This document shows, piece by piece, positions 1-8,492 of a DNA stretch of 64,000 bases. The translations under genes were made by a program, and so were the position numbers. Each line of letters opens with the position of its first letter. Positions within the stretch are counted from its first letter, which is position 1. Origin of the DNA: JAGNKE01 sp964583335 (lineage in GTDB: Bacteria; Pseudomonadota; Alphaproteobacteria; Micavibrionales; Micavibrionaceae); assembly GCA_964583335.1 (NCBI GenBank), contig CAZOVG010000005.1:1-64000 (forward strand), written 5' to 3'. The notes below the pieces were generated by a model that searched no databases, was not told the DNA's origin, and saw only the letters and a program-made list of their open reading frames with translations.

Positions 1-229
1 CCCCGACACCCAGACCATTTCATGGAGACCAAGGACGGGAGCTTTCGCGCCGCCCTTCCTTGGAACCTTCCCCTCGACCAACCGTGCGCCGTTTGGATGC
101 CGTCAGGAGCTTTCGCGCCCCTGAACCTACGACCAGCGTTCCGCCGCTGGACTCGTTTCAATTCTTCGTTGTGCCTTCCGCAATTTTCTCCTATTTTCTT
201 AGCGGGGATTCGTGCGAGCACCAAGCGCC
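1..229. other. Upstream stretch of the restriction operon, no convincing gene
   Basis: I see no convincing coding sequence here. The short open frames lack a ribosome site and recognisable motifs. A 14-bp direct repeat, GGAGCTTTCGCGCC, lies at 38-51 and 106-119. The stretch presumably holds the promoter of the downstream seven-gene operon, and the repeats could be operator half-sites for the HTH protein encoded next. That last point is inference. Confidence 0.4.
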
Positions 230-418
230 ATGCCGACCGACATTATGACCATCCATGAGGTGGCCGAGTATCTGAAGCTCAATGAGAAGACGGCTTACCG
301 TCTGGCGTCCGAGGGCGAGATACCCGGCTTCAAGGTGGGCGGATCGTGGCGGTTCAAGCGGCAGGACATCGAGCGCTGGATCGACCGGAAGACGAAAGCG
401 AAGAAAGACAGGAAGTAA
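230..418 (+). CDS. Excisionase-family helix-turn-helix DNA-binding protein
   Basis: A 62-aa protein that is almost entirely one MerR/excisionase-type winged helix. It contains the family hallmarks EVAEYLKLNEKTAYRL, then GEIPGFKVGGSWRF and a terminal DIERWI helix, followed by a lysine-rich tail. I chose ATG 230; a GTG at 212 lies closer to the GCGGGGA sequence and would add six residues, and ATG 245 is also possible. The stop codon TAA shares its last base with the ATG of hsdM, so the two are translationally coupled. Such small HTH proteins often precede hsdM in mobile type I loci. The likely role is a transcription regulator of the operon; a recombination directionality factor is the alternative. 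Confidence 0.85.
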   Translation: MPTDIMTIHEVAEYLKLNEKTAYRLASEGEIPGFKVGGSWRFKRQDIERWIDRKTKAKKDRK

Positions 419-2442
419 TGGCTGAAGCCTCAAGCGAAATCAAAAATCTCAGTAGCTTCGCTTGGTCCATCGCGGAAATTCTACGCGGTGACTTCAAGCA
501 GTCGGAATATGGAAAAGTCATCCTGCCGTTCGTTGTTTTGCGCCGTCTCGATTGCATCCTCGAAAAATCTAAGGATGCGGTGCTCAAAGCGGCGGAGACC
601 CTTCCCAAGGGCGTGGATGAAGCCACCCGTGACATGATCCTGTTCGGCGCGGCAGGGCAGGACATCAAGGTCTATAACCTCTCGCGCTTCACCTTCGCTT
701 CGCTCAAGGGGCAGGACGCGCGCCAGCTTCACGACAACCTCGTGGACTACATCACCAAGTTCTCAGGCAACGTCCGCGACATCTTCCTCGACAAGTTCCT
801 GTTCACCGACCAGCTCAAGCGCCTCAAGGAAGGGGGCATCCTCTGGAACGTCTTCGAGCGCTTCACCGAGATCGACCTTCACCCCGAAAAAATCAGCAAC
901 ATCGAGATGGGCTATCTCTTCGAGGAGCTGATCCGCCGCTTTTCGGAAATCTCAAACGAGACCGCTGGGGAGCACTTCACCCCCCGCGAGGTGATCCGGC
1001 TGATCGTTGATCTGTTGATCGCGAATGACGACGCAAAGCTGACCGGCAAGGGCATCATTCGGCAGGTCTACGACCCGGCTTGCGGTACCGGCGGCATGCT
1101 GGCGCTCACCGAAGAGGCGCTGAAGGACTTCAACCCGAGTATCCGTGTCGAGTTGTTCGGCCAGGAACTGAACGGCGAATCCTTCGGCATCTGCAAATCT
1201 GACATGCTGGTGACCGGCCACGACCCGGAGCAGATCGCCTTCGGCAACACGCTCACGAACGACGCCCACAAGGGCAAGCGCTTTCACTACATGCTCTCCA
1301 ATCCCCCTTACGGCGTGGACTGGAAGAAGTACCAGGACCCGATCAAGGCCGAAGCGGAAAGCCAGGGGATGTCAGGCCGCTTCGGCGCTGGCACACCGCG
1401 TATCTCCGACGGCCAGCTTCTCTTCCTCCAGCACATGATCTCCAAGATGCGCGATGACGAGGTTGGCTCGCGCATCGGCATCGTCATGAACGGCTCGCCG
1501 CTCTTCACCGGTGGCGCGGGTTCGGGCGAAAGTGAAATCCGACGTTGGATGCTTGAGAATGATTGGGTCGAGGCCATCGTCGCCTTGCCGACAGACCTTT
1601 TCTACAACACCGGCATTCAAACCTATGTCTGGCTCCTGACCAACCGGAAGGACAAAGCCCGTCAGGGCAAGGTGCAGTTGATCGATGCTTCCGGCGAGCG
1701 GTTCTGGAAGTCGATGCGCAAGAACCTTGGGTCGAAGCGCAAGGAAATCCGCGAGGATGCACGACGCGAAATCGTCCGCATCTATGAGGGTTTCTTGAAC
1801 GGCGATGCCGGTGAAGGCGAGACCGCCAAGATTTTTAAGACGACGGACTTCGGCTACCGTGAAATCCGTGTCGAGCGCCCGTTACGTTTGAACTTCGAGG
1901 TTTCGGAACAACGCTTCGCGCGCCTGAAAGACGAGAAGGCTTTCGTCCGCCTCGACGCCTCGGAACAAGAGGAGTTGCTCGCAGCCTTGGCGGCGATCTC
2001 GTCGAAGGTGTTCACTAGCCGCAATGCGTTTGAGGCCGCTCTGAACAAGGCGTTGAAAGCCAAGGGTTTGAAGTTGGCCGCACCCGCGCGCAAGGCGGTT
2101 CTCTCGGCTCTCTCGGAACGAGACGAAGAAGCCGACATTTGCCTCGATGCCGATGGCAAGCCTGAGGCAGACTCCGAATTGCGCGACCATGAACTCGTGC
2201 CGCTTGGCGAAGATTGGCGGGAATACCTGAAGCGCGAAGTGCTCCCTTTCGTGCCGGACGCTTGGGTGGATGAGACCTACACCGACCCCACGGACAAGCA
2301 GGTCGGACGCGTCGGCTATGAGATCAACTTCAACCGCTACTTCTACAAGTATGTTCCGCCGCGCCCGCTCGAAGAGATCGACGCGGAATTGAAGACGTTG
2401 GAGAGCGAGATCGCCAACCTTCTGAAGGAGGCGGCGGCGTGA
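418..2442 (+). CDS. hsdM: Type I restriction-modification system DNA methyltransferase subunit HsdM
   Basis: 674-aa N6-adenine methyltransferase, the M subunit of a type I restriction-modification complex (M2S1 methylase, R2M2S1 nuclease) that transfers a methyl group from S-adenosylmethionine to adenine in the target chosen by HsdS. An N-terminal helical domain (about residues 5-140) precedes the Rossmann methylase core with the SAM motif DPACGTGG near residue 219 and the catalytic NPPY at 295-298. The C-terminus ends in a helical segment typical of the contact with HsdS. I use ATG 418 rather than an upstream in-frame start because it overlaps the preceding TAA. Its stop overlaps the GTG of hsdS (GTGA). 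Confidence 0.97.
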   Translation: MAEASSEIKNLSSFAWSIAEILRGDFKQSEYGKVILPFVVLRRLDCILEKSKDAVLKAAETLPKGVDEATRDMILFGAAGQDIKVYNLSRFTFASLKGQDARQLHDNLVDYITKFSGNVRDIFLDKFLFTDQLKRLKEGGILWNVFERFTEIDLHPEKISNIEMGYLFEELIRRFSEISNETAGEHFTPREVIRLIVDLLIANDDAKLTGKGIIRQVYDPACGTGGMLALTEEALKDFNPSIRVELFGQELNGESFGICKSDMLVTGHDPEQIAFGNTLTNDAHKGKRFHYMLSNPPYGVDWKKYQDPIKAEAESQGMSGRFGAGTPRISDGQLLFLQHMISKMRDDEVGSRIGIVMNGSPLFTGGAGSGESEIRRWMLENDWVEAIVALPTDLFYNTGIQTYVWLLTNRKDKARQGKVQLIDASGERFWKSMRKNLGSKRKEIREDARREIVRIYEGFLNGDAGEGETAKIFKTTDFGYREIRVERPLRLNFEVSEQRFARLKDEKAFVRLDASEQEELLAALAAISSKVFTSRNAFEAALNKALKAKGLKLAAPARKAVLSALSERDEEADICLDADGKPEADSELRDHELVPLGEDWREYLKREVLPFVPDAWVDETYTDPTDKQVGRVGYEINFNRYFYKYVPPRPLEEIDAELKTLESEIANLLKEAAA

Positions 2443-3755
2443 TAACCCTCCAAGAGCGCGTCCATGGTCACCCGCCGCCCGAGGCGTGGCAGCTTAACAA
2501 GCTGCACCACGTCTTGAAAGTCAGGAAGGGCTTCAAGAACACCGGCATGAGGGAAGAAAACCTTCTATCCCTGAGCTACGGCAACATCATTCCCAAGGAC
2601 ATTGACTCATCCGAAGGGCTTCTGCCGGAAAGCTTCGAGACTTACCAAATCGTTGAGCCGGGCAACATCGTACTGCGCCTGACGGATTTGCAGAACGACA
2701 AGAGGAGTTTGCGGCAAGGACTTGTTCGCGAGCGAGGTATCGTCACCTCCGCATATGATGCGCTTCAGGTCGCCAAGGGCCACGATCCGCGCTTTTGGGC
2801 TTACGTTCTCCTCGCCCTGGACTTGGCGAAGTATTACTATTCGCTCGGCGGAGGCGTGCGGCAGTCGATAAAGTTCGCCGACTTTCCGAACGATTGGCTG
2901 CGTGCGCCCGACCCCGAAACCCAAACGGCCATCGCGGATTTCCTCGACCGCGAAACCGCCCGCGTCGATCAATTGATCGAGAAGAAGCAGCGGTCGATTT
3001 CACTGGTAGAAGAAAAGCGAGCCGCTGAAGCTGAGCATCTTCTTTTTGGTCCTGTTGACTCAGGAGCAATGCGGCAGTCCAAAATCAAATTCCTTGCAAG
3101 GAGAATTTCCAAAGGCACTACGCCATCGACAATAGGTGCTGAAACTACGACCGAAGGTGTCCGATTTCTCAGAGCCGAGAATATTTGGTTTGGCGTGGTA
3201 AACGACGGTCCCCTGAATTACATTTCAGAAGAGACGCACCTCTTAATGGCTCGCTCCTCATTGCAGGCGAACGATGTCCTCGTGGTGATCGCAGGCGCAA
3301 CCACCGGTAAGGCCGCCGTAATCCGTCACGATCAATTGCCTGCAAACACCAATCAAGCCATATCGTTTATCCGTCTTTGGAAGCCAAACTTGGCGCCGAT
3401 TGTTTCGGCCGCCATTCAAACCAAGCGCGTCCAGCAAAGTATCCTTCTCACAAGCGTTCAGTCTGCGCAGCCCAATCTTGCGATGGAGGATCTTGGAAAC
3501 CTCACTGTTCCAAGCCCTGAAGCAGAAGAAGTAAGTGCTATAGTCAGTCGCCTTGAGCGGTCGAACAGTAAATATCGCTCTATCATGGGCGGGATTTCAA
3601 CTTCCATTGACCGGCTCAGGGAGTTCCGTTCGGCGCTGATCACCGCCGCTGTAACCGGACGGGTCGACATCGCATCATGGGGAAAAAGCGATCTATTGGA
3701 CCAGCAGCTCGGCGAACTTGAGTCGCGTTCCCACCGCAAGGAGGCACGCGCATGA
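2439..3755 (+). CDS. hsdS: Type I restriction-modification specificity subunit HsdS
   Basis: 438-aa specificity subunit with the usual two halves: target-recognition domain 1 (about residues 1-165), a conserved helical spacer containing ETQTAIADFLDRETARVDQLI (split here: ETQTAIADFLDRE and VDQLIEKK), recognition domain 2 (about 210-360), and a second helical repeat ending in SALITAAVTGRVDI. The first recognition domain lacks a plain WxxxxLG entry but keeps the GNIVLRLTDL core. The start is GTG 2439 inside the hsdM stop (GTGA). The second recognition domain is richer in A+T than its neighbours, as is usual for the exchangeable part of hsdS. The stop overlaps the TIR gene start by ATGA. Confidence 0.95.
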   Translation: MITLQERVHGHPPPEAWQLNKLHHVLKVRKGFKNTGMREENLLSLSYGNIIPKDIDSSEGLLPESFETYQIVEPGNIVLRLTDLQNDKRSLRQGLVRERGIVTSAYDALQVAKGHDPRFWAYVLLALDLAKYYYSLGGGVRQSIKFADFPNDWLRAPDPETQTAIADFLDRETARVDQLIEKKQRSISLVEEKRAAEAEHLLFGPVDSGAMRQSKIKFLARRISKGTTPSTIGAETTTEGVRFLRAENIWFGVVNDGPLNYISEETHLLMARSSLQANDVLVVIAGATTGKAAVIRHDQLPANTNQAISFIRLWKPNLAPIVSAAIQTKRVQQSILLTSVQSAQPNLAMEDLGNLTVPSPEAEEVSAIVSRLERSNSKYRSIMGGISTSIDRLREFRSALITAAVTGRVDIASWGKSDLLDQQLGELESRSHRKEARA

Positions 3756-4468
3756 ACAAATTTCACGGCACAATCGACGAACTGAAGGCTGCTGTCGCCG
3801 CTTGCGGCTTGGCGGGCTCGTGGACTGAAAATGAGAAGGCCAACAATTACCAATTTAGAGGTCGAACGGGAGAAATTCTAAATTGGTGGCCAACCAAGGG
3901 AACGCTGCAGTTTCAAGGTTCTAACGGCGACGGCTTCAGAGCGGCCCTAGGTACAGCTTTAGCGGGCAGTGTACCCGTTTCTGCCGTGGCAACAGCAACT
4001 TCCGCCAAGATTTTCGTCGTTCACGGCCACGACCGCGATGCGCGCGATCAGCTTGAACTCGTCTTGATGCGGCTGGGCCTTCAGCCTTTCATTCTTCAGA
4101 ATTCGGATGGCGAGAGCAAAACCATCATCGAGGCCCTTGAGCAGAACATTTACCGCGAAGCTGCGTTCGGCATTGTTCTTCTAACGCCAGACGACTTTGG
4201 ATACTCGAAGGCCGCAGGAGAGACTGAGAAACAGCCTCGCGCTCGGCAGAACGTCATTCTCGAAATGGGAATGGTCATGGCGGCCCTTGGCCGTCAGAAA
4301 ATGGTTATTCTTAAGAAGGGCGCCCTTGAGATGCCATCCGATGCGGCAGGCATCCTCTACATCGAGTTCAATGACCACGTTCGTGAAATTGTGCCGAAAC
4401 TCTCGCAACGACTGCAAGGCGCGGGCTTTCAGATTGATCCTCGAAGAATCGCGGAGGCGTCTGCATGA
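3752..4468 (+). CDS. TIR-like nucleotide-binding domain protein, probable defence effector
   Basis: 238 aa. The C-terminal two thirds (about 84-228) match the prokaryotic TIR-like nucleotide-binding family (Pfam TIR_2/CAP12 type): a first strand KIFVVHGHD at 86-94, then the helix motif RARQNVILEMG at 163-173, whose Glu171 sits where these enzymes carry the NAD-cleaving glutamate. The N-terminal 60 residues form a separate small module (NYQFRGRTGEILNWWP, then KGTLQFQG) that I do not recognise with certainty; it may bind nucleic acid. It is joined by ATGA overlaps to hsdS and to the Mrr-like gene, so it is made with the restriction complex. NADase or nucleotide-sensing activity on infection is inference from the family. 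Confidence 0.85.
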   Translation: MNKFHGTIDELKAAVAACGLAGSWTENEKANNYQFRGRTGEILNWWPTKGTLQFQGSNGDGFRAALGTALAGSVPVSAVATATSAKIFVVHGHDRDARDQLELVLMRLGLQPFILQNSDGESKTIIEALEQNIYREAAFGIVLLTPDDFGYSKAAGETEKQPRARQNVILEMGMVMAALGRQKMVILKKGALEMPSDAAGILYIEFNDHVREIVPKLSQRLQGAGFQIDPRRIAEASA

Positions 4469-5508
4469 GCCGTCTCTGGATCGTAAGGGCTGGAGCCCAC
4501 GGCGAACGCGAACTGGCCGCCATCTCGCAGAGCAAGTTGCTACCGGGTTTCCTTGAGGTCAGCGATCTCTCCACCAAGAAGAACCGCGACTCGATCCTCG
4601 TACATCTCCAAGAGGTTTTGCCAAACCAAGGCGAGAACCGGCTGCGAAATTTCGCGGCGCAGCTCAACCAGTTCGTGAACACGATCCAGATCGGCGACTA
4701 TGTCGTCATGCCACGCAAGGTGACGAATGGTGTGGCGATTGGGATCGTCAAGGGCGGCTACGAGTTCGACGCAGAAAGCGAATTCAAACACTCCCGCGCA
4801 GTCGAGTGGGAGGAAGAGTCACTCCCCCGCGATACGTTCAAACAAGACCTGCGTCATTCGTTCGGCGCGTTCATGACCATCTGCGAGATCAAGCGCAACG
4901 CTGCGCTGGACCGTGTGAAGGCGGTGCTCGAAAAAGGCGTCGATCCCGGCTCGCTGCTTGGCAAACAAGGGCATGTTACCGCCGCGACAGTCGATGAAAG
5001 CGTCGAAGCCGACGATTACCAGACCGACATCGAGGATATCGCTAATCAACAGATCATCTCCCTCATAAAATCTGAGTTCGCGGGACACGCCCTCGCTGAC
5101 CTCGTGGCGGAGATACTGCGGATCGAAGGCTACACGACCAAGGTTTCTCCGCCTGGCGCGGACGGCGGCGTCGATATCCTGGCCGCAGGTGGAACGCTCG
5201 ACCTCGGTGAAGATCGGGTCTGTGTTCAGGTCAAATCCGGCGACGGCCCCGCAAACCATGATGTCGTGTTGCGCTTGATCGGATCGGTTTCGAACACCCA
5301 AGCCCGTACCGGCCTTCTCGTGAGCATCGGCGGCGTGAACGCCGTCGCGCAGAAGGAGTTGGACAATAACTTCTTCAAGCTGCGCCTCTGGCAGATGCCC
5401 GACCTCCTGCGGGCGCTTTTCCGCGCCTACGACGAGCTTTCGGACGAGACGCGCGCCAAACTACCGTTGAAGCAAATCTGGGCTCCGATGTCGGGAGGGG
5501 GCGAATGA
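4465..5508 (+). CDS. Mrr-family restriction endonuclease with N-terminal reader-like domain
   Basis: 347 aa. The C-terminal part (about 185-345) is an Mrr-type PD-(D/E)xK nuclease: a helix containing ADLVAEILRIEGY, then GADGGVDILA with Asp237, and the QVK strand at 255-257 (VCVQVKSG). The N-terminal 130 residues begin MSRLWIVRAG and include IGDYVVMPRK and GVAIGIVKGGYEF, a pattern reminiscent of EVE/PUA-like readers of modified bases, which would make this a type IV-like enzyme; that assignment is inference. ATGA overlaps with both neighbours place it inside the hsd operon, between the TIR gene and hsdR. A plausible job is cutting foreign DNA carrying modifications that block the type I enzyme. 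Confidence 0.85.
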   Translation: MSRLWIVRAGAHGERELAAISQSKLLPGFLEVSDLSTKKNRDSILVHLQEVLPNQGENRLRNFAAQLNQFVNTIQIGDYVVMPRKVTNGVAIGIVKGGYEFDAESEFKHSRAVEWEEESLPRDTFKQDLRHSFGAFMTICEIKRNAALDRVKAVLEKGVDPGSLLGKQGHVTAATVDESVEADDYQTDIEDIANQQIISLIKSEFAGHALADLVAEILRIEGYTTKVSPPGADGGVDILAAGGTLDLGEDRVCVQVKSGDGPANHDVVLRLIGSVSNTQARTGLLVSIGGVNAVAQKELDNNFFKLRLWQMPDLLRALFRAYDELSDETRAKLPLKQIWAPMSGGGE

Positions 5509-8492
5509 GCACGGCAGCACACAGCCTCCACAAGGAGAAGGTTCTCCAGGAACATCTGATCGCGCAGTTACTCGCGCATGAGGGCTACGAACGTCGCGTG
5601 GCGCTTGAGAGCTACGACCGCGCGCTGGCGATGGACCAGGACATGGTCCTCCGCTTCGTGAAGGCGACGCAAGGCGAGCAATGGGACAAACTCGCGGCGC
5701 AATATGGCGCTTCCGCCGAAGACACGTTCTTCACGCAACTCGCGAAAGCCCTGAAGGATCGCGGCCTCCTGGATGTGCTGCGCAAAGGCATCAAAATCGT
5801 TCCCGGCATCCCTTTTTCGCTCTGCTATCTGCGGCCCGCCAGCGGACTGGAGCCCAAGCGCGTCGAGGAATACCGTGCCAACATCCTAAGCGTGATGGAT
5901 GAGGTCGAGTACAGCCAGAAGAACGGCAACCGGCTCGATGTGGTCCTGTTTCTAAACGGACTGCCTGTCGTCACCATCGAAGCAAAGAACCTCCTGACGG
6001 GCTCGACGTTCCGCCATGCCGAGAAGCAATACCGCCAGGACCGCCCGCCCGCTGGCGAGCCGCTCCTGACCTTCAAGCGTGGCGCACTCGTCCATTTCGC
6101 GATGGATGAAGACAACGTGTCGATGACCACGCGCCTTCAGAACGGCAAGACCCGCTTCCTGCCTTTCAACCGGGGGCGTGACGGAGGCGCGGGCAACCCG
6201 GATGTCGAGGGCGAATTCCGCGTCGCGTATCTCTATCAATCCGGCGATTGGGGCGACGCGATTTTCTCCCGCGCGGTCCTTCTCGATGTCATTGGCCAGT
6301 TCATGCACCTGGAGGTGAACGGGAAGTCGGAGACGATAATCTTCCCGCGCTTTCAGCAACTCGATGCTGTGCGGAAGCTCATGGCCCACGCGGGCGCGCA
6401 TGGACCGGGACGGAACTACCTCATCCAGCACTCGGCGGGGTCGGGTAAATCCAACACCATCGGCTGGCTTTCGCACCACGCGATCAACCTACACGATGCC
6501 AACGACAAGCCGGTTTTCAACACCGCTATCATCCTGACGGACCGCGTCGTGCTCGACCGTCAGCTACAGGCGACGGTCGCGCAGTTCGAGCAGACTGCCG
6601 GTGTCGTGAAGACTATCGACGGCACGTCGAGGCAGCTCAAGGAGGCGCTAGCGAAAGGCGCGCGCATCATAGTCTCGACGATCCAGAAATTCTCGACCGA
6701 TCACCTCAAAGACATCAGCGGGCAGAAGAACCGAACCTTCGCCATCATCGTTGATGAGGCGCATTCAAGTCAGTCGGGCAAGAGCGCAACGGCTGTTGTC
6801 GATGCCCTTACGCGAGAAGCCACAAGCTCTGAGGATATCGAGGACATCATCCTCGCCTATCAGAAGGCGCGAGGACCCCAAGCAAACCTCAGCTTCTTCG
6901 CGTTCACGGCCACGCCTCGGAACGTGACCTTGGAGCGGTTCGGCGCTGTTGGTTCTGACGGGTTGCCGCACCCATTCCACCTCTACTCAATGCGGCAGGC
7001 CATCGAGGAAGGCTTCATTCTGGACGTGCTCCAGAATTACATGACCTACAAGGCGTACTATAAGCTCGAAAAGACCATTGAAGACGACCCACAGTTCTCA
7101 GGGCGGCGCGGTCAACGCAAGGTCGCGAAATTCGCGCACCTGCACGAAACGGCCATCGGACAAAAGGTCGAGATCATCGTCGAGCACTTTCGCCGCCATG
7201 TCATGCATGAGCTGGACGGTCAGGCGAAGGCGATGGTGGTGACGGCCAGCCGAGAGGCAGCTCTGCGGTACTATCGCGGGATCGAGAAATACATCGAGGA
7301 ACAAGGCTACAACGACCTCAAACCGCTAGTTGCGTTCTCCGGCGAGCTGACCGTGGACGGCGAAACTTACACCGAAGCCGAGTTGAATGACTTCTCTGAG
7401 ACCGAGCTTCCAAGCCGCTTCGACGGATTCAAGCCGGACGGGACTCCGTATCCCGATACGTTCCAGATTTTGATCGTCGCTGAAAAGTACCAAACCGGCT
7501 TCGATCAACCCAAACTCTGCGCGATGTATGTGGACCGCAAGCTCGCCGGTCTTCAAGCCGTGCAGACGCTGTCACGGCTCAACCGCACGCGCTCAGGCAA
7601 GGCGCGCACCTACATCCTCGACTTTCAGAACTCCATCGAGGACATCCAAGAAGCCTTCCGCCCCTTCTATGAGGCGACAACGGTCGAAGCGATGTCCGAC
7701 CCCAATCAGGTCTATGAGCTGGAGGGTCGCCTTTTCAAATTCGGGTATCTCGACAAGGCCGAGATCGAACGCTTTGCCTCCATTTACTTTCATGGCCGGG
7801 TAAGCGGCGCTGACCGACCCAAGCTTGAGGGTCTCGTGCGTCAAGCCGTTGCGCGCTTCGAGACCGATGATGATGAAGGCCGCAAGGAGGAGTTCCGCCA
7901 ACTCCTCAAGAGTTTCGGGCGCTTCTATGCGTTTATCGCTCAGGTCATACGTCTGGAGGACACGTCGCTTGAGAAGCTCGCGGCCTATGGCGCATGGCTG
8001 GTACGCCTGTTGCCGGATCGTGAGGTGCCTCCCGAGATTGAGATCACGGAAGAGATGCTGAAGCTTTCGGCGTTCAAGGTCACGCAAAAGCAGGACGGCA
8101 CTGCTTCGCTCTCAGCGGGGGATACGAAGGCATTGACCCCGATCTCGGGGTTTGGCGCGAAACCCTACACGGAAGACGAGCGCAAGGAGCTGTCCGAGAT
8201 CGTCAAGGCGTTCAACGACAAACACGGAACGCAGTTCACCGAAGACGACATGGTTCGCTTCGAGGCGGTCAACCGTGAAATCCTCGATGAGAACCTGTCG
8301 GAGATGCTGCGCAATAATGCACCGGACGTTGTCTACAATGCCTTTGCGCAAGCCTTTTTCCAAGGTGCGATCAGAATGTTTCAGCGCGACAGCGAGATGC
8401 GAAACATCGTCCTGACAGATGCGGAAGCGCGTGATAAGGCGACCAGACACTTCTTCAATCGCGCACTCCGAGAAGTCAGGAGCGCTCCATGA
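5505..8492 (+). CDS. hsdR: Type I restriction-modification endonuclease and translocase subunit HsdR
   Basis: 995-aa motor and nuclease subunit. The N-terminal PD-(D/E)xK nuclease carries Asp145 in RLDVVLF and Glu159-x-Lys161 in TIEAKN. A superfamily 2 translocase follows, with Walker A GSGKSNT near residues 313-319, Walker B DEAH at about 417-420, motif III FTATPR and motif VI QTLSRLNR. The C-terminal helical domain that binds the methylase is present, so the length is normal for the family. Translation starts in the stop of the Mrr-like gene and its own stop overlaps the GHKL gene (ATGA). With hsdM and hsdS intact, the type I system looks complete. Confidence 0.97.
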   Translation: MSTAAHSLHKEKVLQEHLIAQLLAHEGYERRVALESYDRALAMDQDMVLRFVKATQGEQWDKLAAQYGASAEDTFFTQLAKALKDRGLLDVLRKGIKIVPGIPFSLCYLRPASGLEPKRVEEYRANILSVMDEVEYSQKNGNRLDVVLFLNGLPVVTIEAKNLLTGSTFRHAEKQYRQDRPPAGEPLLTFKRGALVHFAMDEDNVSMTTRLQNGKTRFLPFNRGRDGGAGNPDVEGEFRVAYLYQSGDWGDAIFSRAVLLDVIGQFMHLEVNGKSETIIFPRFQQLDAVRKLMAHAGAHGPGRNYLIQHSAGSGKSNTIGWLSHHAINLHDANDKPVFNTAIILTDRVVLDRQLQATVAQFEQTAGVVKTIDGTSRQLKEALAKGARIIVSTIQKFSTDHLKDISGQKNRTFAIIVDEAHSSQSGKSATAVVDALTREATSSEDIEDIILAYQKARGPQANLSFFAFTATPRNVTLERFGAVGSDGLPHPFHLYSMRQAIEEGFILDVLQNYMTYKAYYKLEKTIEDDPQFSGRRGQRKVAKFAHLHETAIGQKVEIIVEHFRRHVMHELDGQAKAMVVTASREAALRYYRGIEKYIEEQGYNDLKPLVAFSGELTVDGETYTEAELNDFSETELPSRFDGFKPDGTPYPDTFQILIVAEKYQTGFDQPKLCAMYVDRKLAGLQAVQTLSRLNRTRSGKARTYILDFQNSIEDIQEAFRPFYEATTVEAMSDPNQVYELEGRLFKFGYLDKAEIERFASIYFHGRVSGADRPKLEGLVRQAVARFETDDDEGRKEEFRQLLKSFGRFYAFIAQVIRLEDTSLEKLAAYGAWLVRLLPDREVPPEIEITEEMLKLSAFKVTQKQDGTASLSAGDTKALTPISGFGAKPYTEDERKELSEIVKAFNDKHGTQFTEDDMVRFEAVNREILDENLSEMLRNNAPDVVYNAFAQAFFQGAIRMFQRDSEMRNIVLTDAEARDKATRHFFNRALREVRSAP

